DNA from: JAGQYH01 sp041393015
GTDB lineage: Bacteria; Bacteroidota; Bacteroidia; Chitinophagales; JADIYW01
NCBI GenBank assembly: GCA_041393015.1
Contig: JAWKKV010000002.1
Coordinates: forward strand, 310,001 to 374,000
Length of the DNA stretch: 64,000 nt
Reading direction: 5' to 3'
Shown here: positions 1-9,363 of the stretch, piece by piece
Layout of the letters: every line of letters begins with the position of its first letter
Position numbering within the stretch: position 1 is the stretch's first letter
Notes under the pieces: generated by a model
Database searches by the model: none
Seen by the model: the letters and a program-made list of their open reading frames with translations, nothing else
Told to the model about the DNA's origin: nothing
Translations under genes and position numbers: made by a program

Positions 1-3000
1 TAGGCATATTATTAAAGCAGATAGTTGTATCATTTCCTGCTTCCACAACTTTTGGATAAGAAATAGTGAATGATTGTGATTGAGTGGAAGCGCCACATTC
101 ATTATAGGCACTTACGGTAATGGTATGAATAGTATCTTTTGTAAAGTTAACAGGAGGTGGATTTACGCCTGAGTAAGTAGTAATGTCACCACCTTCAAAT
201 GTCCAAATTACAGAATCAGGTGTTGCACCGAAACTAATTGTTTTATCATAAACAAAACTATAGCCACAAAGATCGTCAATAGGAGGTAAGGTAAAGCCAA
301 CTTGAGTCCCTGTCGTAAATGTTACAGTCTCAAATGTTGTGTCGCTTCCGCATTGATTGGTTGCTACCATAAATATGGTATAAGAAGTATCTGTTCCACT
401 GCCTTGCTGATAGTTTATGTTTTGAGGCGAAACGGCAGTTGAAGTTTGTCCGTTTCCCAAATCCCAATAAACAGATTCATAGTGCCCAATTGTGGTATTG
501 GTAAAACTCAAAGTAAGTGTATTGCAAAGACTACTGTTACCTATTGAAAAATCGGCTTGAGGAGTTTCAATAACTCTTATAGAAGTTGTGTCACTATTGA
601 CACAGCCATTATCCGTTACTTCAACAATTATAGTATATTCTCCTGCTGATGAATAATTATGCTGCACATTATTGCCTATCCAAGTATTACCATCACCAAA
701 ATTCCAATCTACAGTGGCAGTGCTTCCATTGCCTAAAGGCAAACTGAAATTGATTGCTTCTAGAGCACAAACAGTATCTGGTAAGTTAAGCGCTACAGTA
801 GGAATATCGTGAATAGTGATATTCTTAGCGATTGTGTCCTTACATCCTGCAATACTTTCTGTAAAGATATAACTCACAGAGTGTGATCCTAGTCCACTAA
901 TAGCAGGATCAAAAGTACCTTGTATACTATCTGAAATGCCTATTCCTTCCCAAAATCCACCTAAAGGTGATTGACCTGTTAAGTCGAATTGAGCATCGTA
1001 AATACAAGCGGATTCGTCGTTGCCGGCCGTTAAATTGGGTATGGAAATTATGGTTACTATCATGGCATCGCTGATAGTGCAAATGCCATCTGAATAAGTA
1101 TAGGTTAGTGTTTCTATGTTGCCGTTGGCTAATGCTGGATTAAAAATATTTCCACTAGTAATGCCATCACCAGACCAAGTTCCACCATTTGGTGATGTTA
1201 CTAAGGGGAATGGTGCTTGAGTGGAACAAACCGTCGTGTCATCACCTGCATTTACAGTTACTGGATGTGAAATCGCAAAACTTTCAACTTTATTTCTAAT
1301 ACCACAAGAATTATAAGCAGTAACGGAAATAGTATGTGTGCCTTCATCATAAAAAGTTATTGGTGGTGGATTATTCCCTACGTATTTGGAAGGAGTGCCT
1401 CCATTAAATTCCCAAACAATTGAATCCGCTAAACCATTAAAATTGACATTCTGATCAAATACAAATGAATCTGCACAAACATTTGGAAGATTGGGTAAAT
1501 TGAAGTTTACTCTAGAAATAAGATTTAAGGTAGTATCCCATGTGCCCGAACCACATTGATTTCCGACAGATAAAATAACTTGATAAGACCCTTTGTTGTT
1601 AAATTGAATTTCCGGTTCAAATGAATGTGAGTTGGTTCCATTGATAAATGAATATCCATTGTTAGGTACAACTGACCAAGTATAAATGGTGGTGGAATCA
1701 TTTGAAGAAAGGTTGGTAAAAGTAGCGATGGATGGAACACAAGGATCATCTAATGTAGCTTCTGCATTAGCATTTGCGCCTTCACTAATGACAACTTGTT
1801 TGGTAATTGACAATGTGTCACAAGAACTCATGGCCTCAATACTGATGTCATATTGTGTTGGATCATCGAACAATACTTGAATTTGGTCATCGCCACTCAT
1901 GTTGCCACTAATTAGTGTCCATCCGGTGGCAGGGCTAATTTCCCAAGCTACATTGCTTATGAAGAGGCAAGAAACCGCATCAATAGTTCCTGTTGTGGTA
2001 TTGGTAAACGTTATAATTTGATTTTCGCACAACGGATTTGGGGAGTAAATAAAATCAGGACGAATGGTGTCTCCTATGATAATAGGACCTAAAGTTGCAA
2101 AATCAGGTGGACCAGGGCATGGACTAGACGCTTGAATAGAGATATCATATGTATTTGGAATACCATTACTTGCTGTTTTACCACAAGAGGTTTCGGTGAA
2201 CATATAGCCAAAAGTCGCTGGAGGTGGATGGTTATATGTCTCAATAAGTTCTCCAGCGATATAGATTTCATAGATAGTACCGGGAACATTATTTTGCGTA
2301 TTAACAATATCAAATTCTGTAAAAATAGGAGGGCAAAGTGTTTGACTGCCAATAAAATTAAATGGGTCTTCAATGCCAACAGTAGGAGAAGAGCCGTTAA
2401 ATATTTGATAAGTAACTGTAGCCGGCATACAAGAGGCATCGCCAGCACCATCGACAGATAGGGTTAAATTAAATAATCCTAAACCATAAATATGACTTAG
2501 TGTTGTAAAAGTTGGAGTAGTAACTAAAGGTGACCCATCGCCCCAATCAATAGTATAGGAAGTATTGGTTGAGCTAGTTGTTGATGCGTTTGAAATTTGT
2601 AGGTTGAAATTCGGATTATTGGTGGTTGAGCCACATTTCAAAATGATTCCTTCGCTATTGACACTACCGGTTAGAAAATCGAGTGCCGCATGTGGCGTAG
2701 GCTTTACAGTAACGTATTGATTTGTGCCGCAATTTTGCCACCCACCAATAATAGCTCTTCTTTGAGGTCTTAACTCAACGATGTATTCAAAATCGGTAAT
2801 CGGTGGCATTATATTAATGCTATCACCTAATTCGTTTCCACTTATTGGTGCGTTTGGTGATGAGCTTATGACAACTCTATAATCATAGTTATTGGAAGTG
2901 CTTTCAAAGTAAGCCGATAAGGATTGACCTCCACAAATTTCTGTATCGGATACAATCAAATTACATTGAGCATAACTTGTAACTATTAAAAATAGTAGAC

Positions 3001-3025
3001 AATGTAGGGTAAATAATTTTTTCAT
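1..3025 (-). CDS. PKD-repeat surface protein, partial (C-terminus beyond window)
   Basis: The reading frame starts at an ATG at 3025 and stays open to base 2, giving about 1008 residues; the C-terminus lies beyond the left edge. The start encodes a signal peptide (MKKLFTLHCLLFLIVTSYAQ). The body holds repeated PKD/Ig-like modules: around 640-720 there is WNFGDGNT...NYSSAGEYTI and VTDNGC, around 460-520 a variant WDLGNGQT module, and near the left edge the linker VEAGNDTIIC. Such proteins are exported through Sec and usually end in a T9SS sorting or gliding-motility-associated domain, which would lie outside the window. Cysteines recur at module ends. Probable role is cell-surface adhesion; the ligand is unknown. 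Several short ORFs in other frames across this stretch are shadows. Confidence 0.9.
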   Translation of the reverse strand, partial: MKKLFTLHCLLFLIVTSYAQCNLIVSDTEICGGQSLSAYFESTSNNYDYRVVISSSPNAPISGNELGDSINIMPPITDFEYIVELRPQRRAIIGGWQNCGTNQYVTVKPTPHAALDFLTGSVNSEGIILKCGSTTNNPNFNLQISNASTTSSTNTSYTIDWGDGSPLVTTPTFTTLSHIYGLGLFNLTLSVDGAGDASCMPATVTYQIFNGSSPTVGIEDPFNFIGSQTLCPPIFTEFDIVNTQNNVPGTIYEIYIAGELIETYNHPPPATFGYMFTETSCGKTASNGIPNTYDISIQASSPCPGPPDFATLGPIIIGDTIRPDFIYSPNPLCENQIITFTNTTTGTIDAVSCLFISNVAWEISPATGWTLISGNMSGDDQIQVLFDDPTQYDISIEAMSSCDTLSITKQVVISEGANANAEATLDDPCVPSIATFTNLSSNDSTTIYTWSVVPNNGYSFINGTNSHSFEPEIQFNNKGSYQVILSVGNQCGSGTWDTTLNLISRVNFNLPNLPNVCADSFVFDQNVNFNGLADSIVWEFNGGTPSKYVGNNPPPITFYDEGTHTISVTAYNSCGIRNKVESFAISHPVTVNAGDDTTVCSTQAPFPLVTSPNGGTWSGDGITSGNIFNPALANGNIETLTYTYSDGICTISDAMIVTIISIPNLTAGNDESACIYDAQFDLTGQSPLGGFWEGIGISDSIQGTFDPAISGLGSHSVSYIFTESIAGCKDTIAKNITIHDIPTVALNLPDTVCALEAINFSLPLGNGSTATVDWNFGDGNTWIGNNVQHNYSSAGEYTIIVEVTDNGCVNSDTTSIRVIETPQADFSIGNSSLCNTLTLSFTNTTIGHYESVYWDLGNGQTSTAVSPQNINYQQGSGTDTSYTIFMVATNQCGSDTTFETVTFTTGTQVGFTLPPIDDLCGYSFVYDKTISFGATPDSVIWTFEGGDITTYSGVNPPPVNFTKDTIHTITVSAYNECGASTQSQSFTISYPKVVEAGNDTTICFNNMP

Positions 3026-3577
3026 TATAGCTTAATTAAAATAGTCTAATTGAATGTTTACCCCTTATAATTGAATTGGTTGGTTGCGTTTTTACCATCA
3101 ATACTGACTTTGTTCTAAACAAATCAGCACTTTTGAAATTGGAATCACTTATGGTATAGAATGAAAGGTTGAAATCTTTGAGAATATTCCACCATTTGAT
3201 TTTGTATCTAATCAATAGGTTCTTAATCTTTTGAGATCCGGGAGATATCGGATTACTGACTTTATCAAAGAAATTGTATTGTAAATTTTTCGGACCTTGC
3301 CTATTACATGAATAGGATGTAAAAAGTGCTTTTACAAGGTTAAGTCCATAATTTAGGGCATTACGGCTCATTAGGGTCAAATGTTTTTACCAAGTTTCAA
3401 GTTAAATATCCGCTTGGCTGGGGGTTAATTATGTATAATAAATATACTCTAAAACAAATGGGATGTCAATCCAGAAGGAGCTGAATCGTTGATTTTTACT
3501 GTATGTTCAACAGTTGTCTTTGTAAATTAGCTAAATAGGAAAAAATGAAGACCTTGCTTAGATGATTTATATCAAAG
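3026..3577. other. Intergenic stretch without a convincing gene
   Basis: These 552 bases separate the PKD protein start from the end of the DUF1569 gene upstream. A minus-strand frame of 114 codons (3036-3380) exists, but it has no recognisable domain, signal peptide or convincing start. The region probably holds the promoter and leader of the PKD gene. I see no hairpin-plus-T-run terminator, RNA gene or repeat. Confidence 0.5.
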
Positions 3578-4030
3578 TTACACTCCAAACTGTGCTAAAT
3601 GATGGTCCAAATGCTTATAAAACATATTGTGCCATTCCCTTACCGTTAGAGGACCCATAGAATGAGATTCTTTACCATCAAAATGACTTTCACCTAAAGC
3701 TTGTGTTTTAATCATGTAGTCGATTAATCGTTGTTTTTCCTTTTCAAAATCTTGTTGACTGGCAACTAGAAATTCCGGTGCTGTCATGCTATTCCTTTTA
3801 TAAGGTTTTTCACCGGTCACCAATGATTTTGCAAATAATTTAATCATAAACTTTTTGAAAAAATTAGGCTTTGGATGTTTGTCCGTATAGATAAACTCAT
3901 ACACAACATTGCAATGTGCTAACATTTGCGCTACATTCATTTTGCCCCATTGTGGTTGTGTCTCAGGTGTCAATTGATTGATTCTTTCTATCAATTCTTG
4001 AGTAACTTCTAAATCAAAGATGTTTTTCAT
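3578..4030 (-). CDS. DUF1569 (DinB-like) protein
   Basis: About 150 residues starting MKNIFDLEVTQEL. The histidine-bearing motifs MLAHCNVVYEF, HSMGPLTVREW and MFYKHLDHHLAQFGV match the DUF1569 family, a DinB-like four-helix bundle whose three histidines typically bind a divalent metal. The ATG at 4030 is preferred over an earlier in-frame codon at 4063 because it avoids overlap with the upstream gene ending at 4042 and matches the usual family N-terminus. It is the last gene of a four-gene minus-strand operon (12 bp spacing). DinB-like enzymes include thiol-dependent transferases, but no reaction can be assigned here. Confidence 0.8.
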   Translation of the reverse strand: MKNIFDLEVTQELIERINQLTPETQPQWGKMNVAQMLAHCNVVYEFIYTDKHPKPNFFKKFMIKLFAKSLVTGEKPYKRNSMTAPEFLVASQQDFEKEKQRLIDYMIKTQALGESHFDGKESHSMGPLTVREWHNMFYKHLDHHLAQFGV

Positions 4031-4041
4031 AGGTTGTAACT

Positions 4042-4896
4042 TTAATCGGCAATCGATTCGCAAATATAATCAGGAATGATTCCTGAACTCTTAATTAAAA
4101 AATCAGCTTGATCGGGAATGGTATTACCAGTTAACACTAGCGCTGTATCAATTCCAAACTTATTGGCGCCAATAATATCTGTAGTTAAAGTATCACCCAC
4201 CATTAAAATGTCACTTTTCTTATAGGTATCTTTTATCTGATTAATGTGATCAAAGGCATAACTAAAAATTTGAACGTCAGGCTTCCCAAATCGAATGAAA
4301 TGTTTACCGACAATTTTTTCTACTAAATAAGCAATGCCACCCGTAGCAATCGCAATATCATGGTCGCTAACCGGATAGATAAAATCAGTATTGGCCACTA
4401 CTACCGGTATATTTCTCAGTCGCAGTAAGTTAACCATATTGTTCATCCCTTTTCTCCAAGCATAACCCTCATCATCCAATAAAACAATGGCTTGAATTTG
4501 GTTTATCTCATCATTAGTAAAAACGATGTCTTCAACATTGATTAAATCAAAACCAATTGATTTAATATAAACGGCAGAGTTTTTTGTGCCTAAATAAACG
4601 ACTTTCCCTTTTTTAATCTTCGTTCTCAAAAACTCTCTTGCCAACATTCCCGAAGAAATAATTTTATCGCCCGGAATATGTTTAAAGCCTTTGTCAAAAT
4701 AACTTTGTGCCAACATTTCCGGACTTCTAGAAGCATCATTGGTTAAAATAAAATAATCAATCCCTTCGGTTAGCAAACGATTAAAAGTATTTTGGGCACC
4801 TGGTATTATACCGTTGTAGTTACGTAAAACCCCAAATGAATCGAAGAAAATTACCTTGTAGTTTTTGGCAATCTTATGAAATGAATCTATTCGCAT
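4042..4896 (-). CDS. HAD-superfamily class IIA phosphatase
   Basis: 284 residues with the four HAD motifs in order: motif I FFDSFGVL near residue 18, motif II ILTNDASRSP near 51, the class IIA cap, motif III Lys in RFGKPDVQIF near 223, and motif IV MVGDTLTTDI near 252. The family (NagD-like) hydrolyses small phosphate esters in the cytosol. The second aspartate of the usual DxD motif I is Phe here (DSF); related HAD-IIA branches also have an aromatic at this place (DVWGV), so it may act on an unusual substrate or with altered efficiency. It lies 6 bp after the kinase-like gene, and the pairing of kinase and phosphatase suggests they act on the same metabolite. Confidence 0.85.
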   Translation of the reverse strand: MRIDSFHKIAKNYKVIFFDSFGVLRNYNGIIPGAQNTFNRLLTEGIDYFILTNDASRSPEMLAQSYFDKGFKHIPGDKIISSGMLAREFLRTKIKKGKVVYLGTKNSAVYIKSIGFDLINVEDIVFTNDEINQIQAIVLLDDEGYAWRKGMNNMVNLLRLRNIPVVVANTDFIYPVSDHDIAIATGGIAYLVEKIVGKHFIRFGKPDVQIFSYAFDHINQIKDTYKKSDILMVGDTLTTDIIGANKFGIDTALVLTGNTIPDQADFLIKSSGIIPDYICESIAD

Positions 4897-4902
4897 GCTT
4901 AT

Positions 4903-5940
4903 TTATTTCAGAATTTGTAAGAGTTTGTCACTGTTAAAATTGTCGATATTAGGCAGGTAGATATTAAAAGCTTCTTCTCTTAATTTGATGGCATAGTTAC
5001 TTAGAAAAAAGTAATTACCCAATTTAACTACGTAATGCAAAATAAAGAATCGATAAGCCTCTTTTAAAAAGAGAATTTCAGCCTCCGTTAATGGATTTAC
5101 TTCGTGATAACTTTTTAAGAAAATCAAAAACCTATCTTCATTTAAAGGATCAATAGTGTAGCTAAATGCAGTTTGGTCGCCTTCTGCGCGAACAACTCTT
5201 GCCCAAAAATAAAAATCCATAGCACGCGGACTCATTCTAAACCAGTCGTAATCCCAACGAGAATAAAAATTAAAATGTCTGTCAACGGAGAAGTTACCTA
5301 TATTCCAATCAATAAAAACCGGTAACCTTTCAAAGTTGTGGTAGCCAATTTTCTTGCTGTTTTTTAAAAATAGGTTGCATTGCTTTTTAATTTCAACATT
5401 ATGCATGGCATGTTCTATTAAACCTTGTTCGGTATTTAAAAGCTTTTTAAACTCTTTAATATCTGATTCCATGGTTTTAGATGACTTTGGCAATTCTTCC
5501 AAAATATCATGACAAGCACTATGAAACAAGCCTAATTGTTGACCTAGTTTTTTAATTTGTCGAGTGTTTAAGACCTTAGGTAAACGCTTTTCAATTCTGA
5601 TTGGATTGTAAAAAACAGCCCAAACATCAATGCCTGCTTTTTGATAGCGATAAGTAAATACCTCATTGTTTTTACTCAAAGAGCGTGCAATAAATTGATC
5701 AAAAGGAAATAGGAGATTGTTAGCTAAAACATTGATGATTTTATGGTCGTCAATAAAATGCTCATGTCTTCCAAAATAAGAGAGCTTAGCAATTACGATA
5801 CTGCCTTTTTCAAAGGTTACTCGGAACACATGATTGGTTGACACCTTTGCACTGATGTCTTCAATTTTAACTATTTTTTTAGCGGAATTGAATTTACTCC
5901 AAGCAAATTCAATAATTACATTATAATCTACAAATCGCAT
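4903..5940 (-). CDS. Aminoglycoside-phosphotransferase-fold small-molecule kinase
   Basis: 345 residues. The N-terminal lobe has FRVTFEKGSIVIAKLSYFGR, with a lysine at the ATP-binding position. The catalytic loop is FIDWNIGNF (Asp and Asn kept, Brenner His replaced by Phe), followed by the metal-binding stretch WDYDWFRMSPRAMDF. This is the APH/choline-kinase fold, whose members phosphorylate hydroxyls of amino alcohols, sugars or antibiotics. Start ATG at 5940, one base after the upstream gene's stop at 5942, so it is translationally coupled to the glutamine synthetase-like gene. The substrate is unknown; the operon suggests a small amine or its gamma-glutamyl derivative rather than an antibiotic (inference). 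Confidence 0.8.
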   Translation of the reverse strand: MRFVDYNVIIEFAWSKFNSAKKIVKIEDISAKVSTNHVFRVTFEKGSIVIAKLSYFGRHEHFIDDHKIINVLANNLLFPFDQFIARSLSKNNEVFTYRYQKAGIDVWAVFYNPIRIEKRLPKVLNTRQIKKLGQQLGLFHSACHDILEELPKSSKTMESDIKEFKKLLNTEQGLIEHAMHNVEIKKQCNLFLKNSKKIGYHNFERLPVFIDWNIGNFSVDRHFNFYSRWDYDWFRMSPRAMDFYFWARVVRAEGDQTAFSYTIDPLNEDRFLIFLKSYHEVNPLTEAEILFLKEAYRFFILHYVVKLGNYFFLSNYAIKLREEAFNIYLPNIDNFNSDKLLQILK

Positions 5941-5941
5941 C

Positions 5942-7240
5942 TTATATAATTTCTAAATAACGGTTAATTTCCCAATCAGTCACTGCTTGTTGATAGCGTT
6001 GTACTTCTGCTTCTCTGGTCATTAAAAAATGATCTACGAATATAGGAGGCAGAATTTGTTTGGGAAGAACATGACTTTTCATAACGTTTACTGCTTCTTC
6101 TAAACTTTTAGGTAGCGCAACATTATTGGAAGGAGCATAGGCGCTCCCTTTTTGTTCTTTAAATTTTAGTTTTAATTTTTGTTGAATGCCATATAAACCG
6201 GAAGCCAATACGGCATAAATAGCTAAATATGGATTAGCGTCTGCTCCGGGAATTCTCATTTCAATATGACTTTTTCCCACCTTACCCGGAATCAATCGAA
6301 CAGAAGTTGTTCTATTCTGAAAGCCCCAACATAAAGAAGTGGCCGCCCATGATCCTTCAATTAATCGTTTATAACTGTTAATGATAGGCGCATATAAGGG
6401 AAACAGTGGGATACAGCCTTCCATGATACCGGATAAAAAATGTTCGGAAATACCTTCAATTTTTTTATCCTGAGTGTAATTGGCTACCGGTTGGTTGTCT
6501 TTATCAACTAAACTTACATGTATATGCCCACCGCAACCGGGTAAATCAGCATTCCATTTAGCCATAAAAGAGGCGATAATATTATTTTGATAGGCGATTT
6601 CTTTTACACCTAATTTAAACAACGTTGCTTGATCAGCCGCTTCCAAAGCATCTGTATAACGAAGAGCAGCTTCATATACACCAGGACCGGTTTCTGTATG
6701 AAATCCTTCTACATTAATTTTAAATGCTTGAAGTTCTTTTAATAATTGGTGAGAAAACTCTTTTCGTTCTGTTAATTTAGACAAGGAATAACCGAACATA
6801 CCTTTAGTGATTGTATGGTCTTTAGGATTTTGTAAGGTGTCAGCCGTTTTATTGAAATTAAACCATTCGTATTCAAAACCAACTTTGGGCACCAATCCTA
6901 ATTTATCATATTCGGCAATGATAGATTTTAATAAACTTCTTGGGCAAACATGTTTAAAGGTCTCATCTTGATGATAATCCCCTAAAAATAAAGTGGTATT
7001 ATTTTCCCAAGGAATAGTTCTTTCCGTGGCTTTGTCAATTGTTAGAAGCGCGTCGCCAAATCCTTTATTCCAACCGGTGACACTGTCTTTGTCGTAACAT
7101 CTATCATTTAAATCCCAACCAAAAACTACATCGCAATGTTCAATATGATTGGTCTTTTCTAATTTTGAATCATGTACATATTTACCTCTCAGCACACCAT
7201 CAACATCTGTAAATCCTATTTTTTTGTACTGCATTTTCAA
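5942..7240 (-). CDS. Glutamine synthetase-family ligase (PuuA/GlnA3-like)
   Basis: 432 residues with GS catalytic motifs: VGFEYEWF (metal glutamates) near 118, TETGPGVYEAALRY near 182, GGHIHVSL near 240 (ammonia/nucleotide region), GSWAATSLCWGFQNRTTSVR near 292, and HIEMRIPGADANPYLA near 324. It lacks the Tyr-adenylylation loop of classical GSI-beta enzymes and is shorter than a typical 470-residue GlnA, so gamma-glutamyl-amine ligases such as PuuA are the closer analogues. Two in-frame starts lie two codons apart (MKM). First gene of an operon with a kinase, a phosphatase and a DUF1569 protein. Probable reaction: ATP-dependent gamma-glutamylation of an amine; nitrogen assimilation is less likely given the partners. 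Confidence 0.85.
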   Translation of the reverse strand: MKMQYKKIGFTDVDGVLRGKYVHDSKLEKTNHIEHCDVVFGWDLNDRCYDKDSVTGWNKGFGDALLTIDKATERTIPWENNTTLFLGDYHQDETFKHVCPRSLLKSIIAEYDKLGLVPKVGFEYEWFNFNKTADTLQNPKDHTITKGMFGYSLSKLTERKEFSHQLLKELQAFKINVEGFHTETGPGVYEAALRYTDALEAADQATLFKLGVKEIAYQNNIIASFMAKWNADLPGCGGHIHVSLVDKDNQPVANYTQDKKIEGISEHFLSGIMEGCIPLFPLYAPIINSYKRLIEGSWAATSLCWGFQNRTTSVRLIPGKVGKSHIEMRIPGADANPYLAIYAVLASGLYGIQQKLKLKFKEQKGSAYAPSNNVALPKSLEEAVNVMKSHVLPKQILPPIFVDHFLMTREAEVQRYQQAVTDWEINRYLEII

Positions 7241-7411
7241 ACAATTATATAAGCGAACTTAATGAAAGTTTTTGAATTCAATAAGTTCTCAAAGATAGTT
7301 ATAAGTTGTTTGTTATAATCAAATATTATCCATAGAAAACTTCGTTATAAGTTAGACGATAACTAACAAAAATAGAAGTGGTGTAATCGCATTTGAATGA
7401 ATAGATTTTAG

Positions 7412-7948
7412 CTATATCCCTAAAATATTGGCATCCACTTTAAAGATTGTATGAATATTGATATCATAATTAGTAGTAATGATCTGATCGGTTGTAGTAT
7501 TTAAACGCAATTTGAATTCATCTTTTTTGATATACTCTTTTAAGTCTGAATTGGTTTTTTCTAAATCTAAAGTATTGCCAACATTATCGGGAACTTCATC
7601 CAACCAAGCTACTTTTAACTCCTCTAAGCCTTCAGCAGAAATGTAAATACTAACCGATTTTAAAAAGTCGAAATTTTTGTTGGAAGGAGAGGTGATTGTT
7701 AAATCTATTTGTTTTAAGAGAATTTCCTCAACCAAATCTTTTTTAGTGTCATTAATTTCAAATGTAGTTTCTGAATTGGTTTCTGTGTCTTCCGTTTCAA
7801 TATTAATTGGGAGGTTGATCACAGTCGAAGAGGGAATACTGACTTCCTGATTAAACTCCATATTGAATTGTGTCAGTTTGTCTAATAATTTGCAACTACT
7901 TATTGCTGCAAAAATTCCAATAATTAAAATTAATCTTTTATAATTCAT
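7412..7948 (-). CDS. Small lipoprotein of unknown function
   Basis: 178 residues from the ATG at 7948: MNYKRLILIIGIFAAISSC, a lipoprotein signal peptide with the cysteine at residue 19. A longer in-frame extension to 8053 would put 35 basic residues in front of the signal peptide and is rejected. The mature part is acidic and Thr/Asn-rich, predicted beta-rich, with no motif I recognise. It is probably anchored in the outer or inner membrane facing the periplasm. It is divergent from the lipoprotein at 8158, with an AT-rich 210-bp gap. Confidence 0.75.
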   Translation of the reverse strand: MNYKRLILIIGIFAAISSCKLLDKLTQFNMEFNQEVSIPSSTVINLPINIETEDTETNSETTFEINDTKKDLVEEILLKQIDLTITSPSNKNFDFLKSVSIYISAEGLEELKVAWLDEVPDNVGNTLDLEKTNSDLKEYIKKDEFKLRLNTTTDQIITTNYDINIHTIFKVDANILGI

Positions 7949-8157
7949 GGTTAGGTTTTGATGATAATTTAAAAACGCTTTAAACTTTAACAGAAATCGC
8001 CTTAAAGTCAAATAATTTCGATGAATGATTGATTTAACCTGACTTTTGATCAATTGTAAGTGCCGAGAAATGGAGTGTAAAAATTATATATGTAAAATAT
8101 TTAATATAATATTATATATTAGTGACGAATTTTTTGAAAATCATAACATAAACAAAA

Positions 8158-8601
8158 ATGAAATTTATCTCCATCCCAACTCAGTTAACTGTTGTTTTAA
8201 TATTTAGCATGTTCATTATAAGCTGTAACAGCAATAGCAATAATGCAGAAGAAAAAGCAACTGCCAAAGAAGAAGTTAAGTCTAGCAAGAAAATAGGTCT
8301 AACGAAATGCGATAAAATTATAAATGACTACGACGACTTAGTTGAGAGAAGTATTGAAATGGCTATGAAAGCTATGGATGGAGAAGAAATAGATAAGGCA
8401 GAAGAGGCCAACATCAAAGAAGAAGGTGAAAAATTGGCTGAGAGAATCCAAGCATTAGGAGTAACGGGTTTAGGAGGCGCAGAATGTTGGCAAGAATTTG
8501 TTGATGTTCAAATGAAATGGACAGAAGCGAGTATGGAACTTCAGAAAAAGGCTATTGAAAAAGCACAAGAAGCTATGGAAGAATATCAGAATAATCATTA
8601 G
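8158..8601 (+). CDS. Small helical lipoprotein
   Basis: 147 residues. A signal peptide ends in the lipobox FIISC (Cys near 23), followed by an Asn/Ser/Lys/Glu linker and a long amphipathic, strongly charged helical part (SIEMAMKAMDGEEIDKAEE...). Two further cysteines sit at about 51 and 103. No known domain. Its stop overlaps the end of the convergent ion-channel gene by 4 bp. Function unknown. Confidence 0.75.
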   Translation: MKFISIPTQLTVVLIFSMFIISCNSNSNNAEEKATAKEEVKSSKKIGLTKCDKIINDYDDLVERSIEMAMKAMDGEEIDKAEEANIKEEGEKLAERIQALGVTGLGGAECWQEFVDVQMKWTEASMELQKKAIEKAQEAMEEYQNNH

Positions 8602-9329
8602 GAATTCAGATCCTTTTCATCTTCAACTTGTTCAACTTCTCGAGCTTTGGATAATGCTGTAGCCACTAATCCGGCAGGAACGGTAACTATTCCCACTCCA
8701 ATAATTAAAACGAAGAAAGTGAAAATTCTACCGCCTAGCGTTACGGGATAAACATCTCCGTACCCAACAGTGGTTAGCGTAACTATTGCCCACCATAAAC
8801 TGTGAAATATGGATTGAAAAACTTCTGGTTGTGCTTCAAATTCGAAAAAGTATATGCCTGCGGCAGATAAATAAATTAGAATCACTGTTACAATCATAAA
8901 CAGCACTAATTCTTCTTTTACAATTTTAGCGGCTAAGTGAAATCGGTGCAATGCTTTATTGTATCTAATTATTTTTAGCGCTCTGAATATTCTAAAAATC
9001 CTAAATATTCTTACTGCTCTTAGATCAAGTGAAGTAGGTAAATAAAATGGAATAATGGCTAACAAATCAATTAAACCATAAAAGCTAAAAATATACTTTA
9101 AAGGATTTTTGGCAACATAAATTCTAGTGATATACTCGAATGAAAAGATTACAATACAAACTAACTCAATGTATTTTAAAATTTTAATGACCAAGCTAGA
9201 GTTATTCGGTAAGGTTTCTATTGAGAAGGCAATTAATGAGATAATTATTAAAACTTGTACGGTATAATCGAATATACGTCCTCTAAAAGTGGTGTTGTCT
9301 TCAACTATTGATCTTAATATCGCCTTCAT
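8598..9329 (-). CDS. Voltage-gated-type potassium channel subunit
   Basis: 243 residues with six predicted transmembrane helices. S4 carries regularly spaced arginines (RAVRIFRIFRIFRALKIIR, about 106-124), and the pore loop holds the selectivity filter TVGYGD near residue 188, followed by VYPVTLGG. This is the ion_trans/Kv architecture; a homotetramer in the inner membrane would conduct K+. A short charged cytoplasmic tail (REVEQVEDEKDLNS) follows S6, with no RCK or cyclic-nucleotide domain. It is downstream of yggS on the same strand (34 bp gap). Confidence 0.92.
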   Translation of the reverse strand: MKAILRSIVEDNTTFRGRIFDYTVQVLIIISLIAFSIETLPNNSSLVIKILKYIELVCIVIFSFEYITRIYVAKNPLKYIFSFYGLIDLLAIIPFYLPTSLDLRAVRIFRIFRIFRALKIIRYNKALHRFHLAAKIVKEELVLFMIVTVILIYLSAAGIYFFEFEAQPEVFQSIFHSLWWAIVTLTTVGYGDVYPVTLGGRIFTFFVLIIGVGIVTVPAGLVATALSKAREVEQVEDEKDLNS

Positions 9330-9363
9330 GTTCTATATAAAGTGTAAGTTGGTAGAAATTCTT

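Noticed and set aside
3036..3380. 114-codon minus-strand ORF upstream of the PKD gene
   Set aside because: No ribosome-site context, domain or signal peptide; composition looks like random AT-rich sequence.
4903..5940. Aminoglycoside resistance gene
   Set aside because: Only the fold is shared; the gene is embedded in a metabolic operon and lacks the catalytic histidine typical of resistance enzymes.
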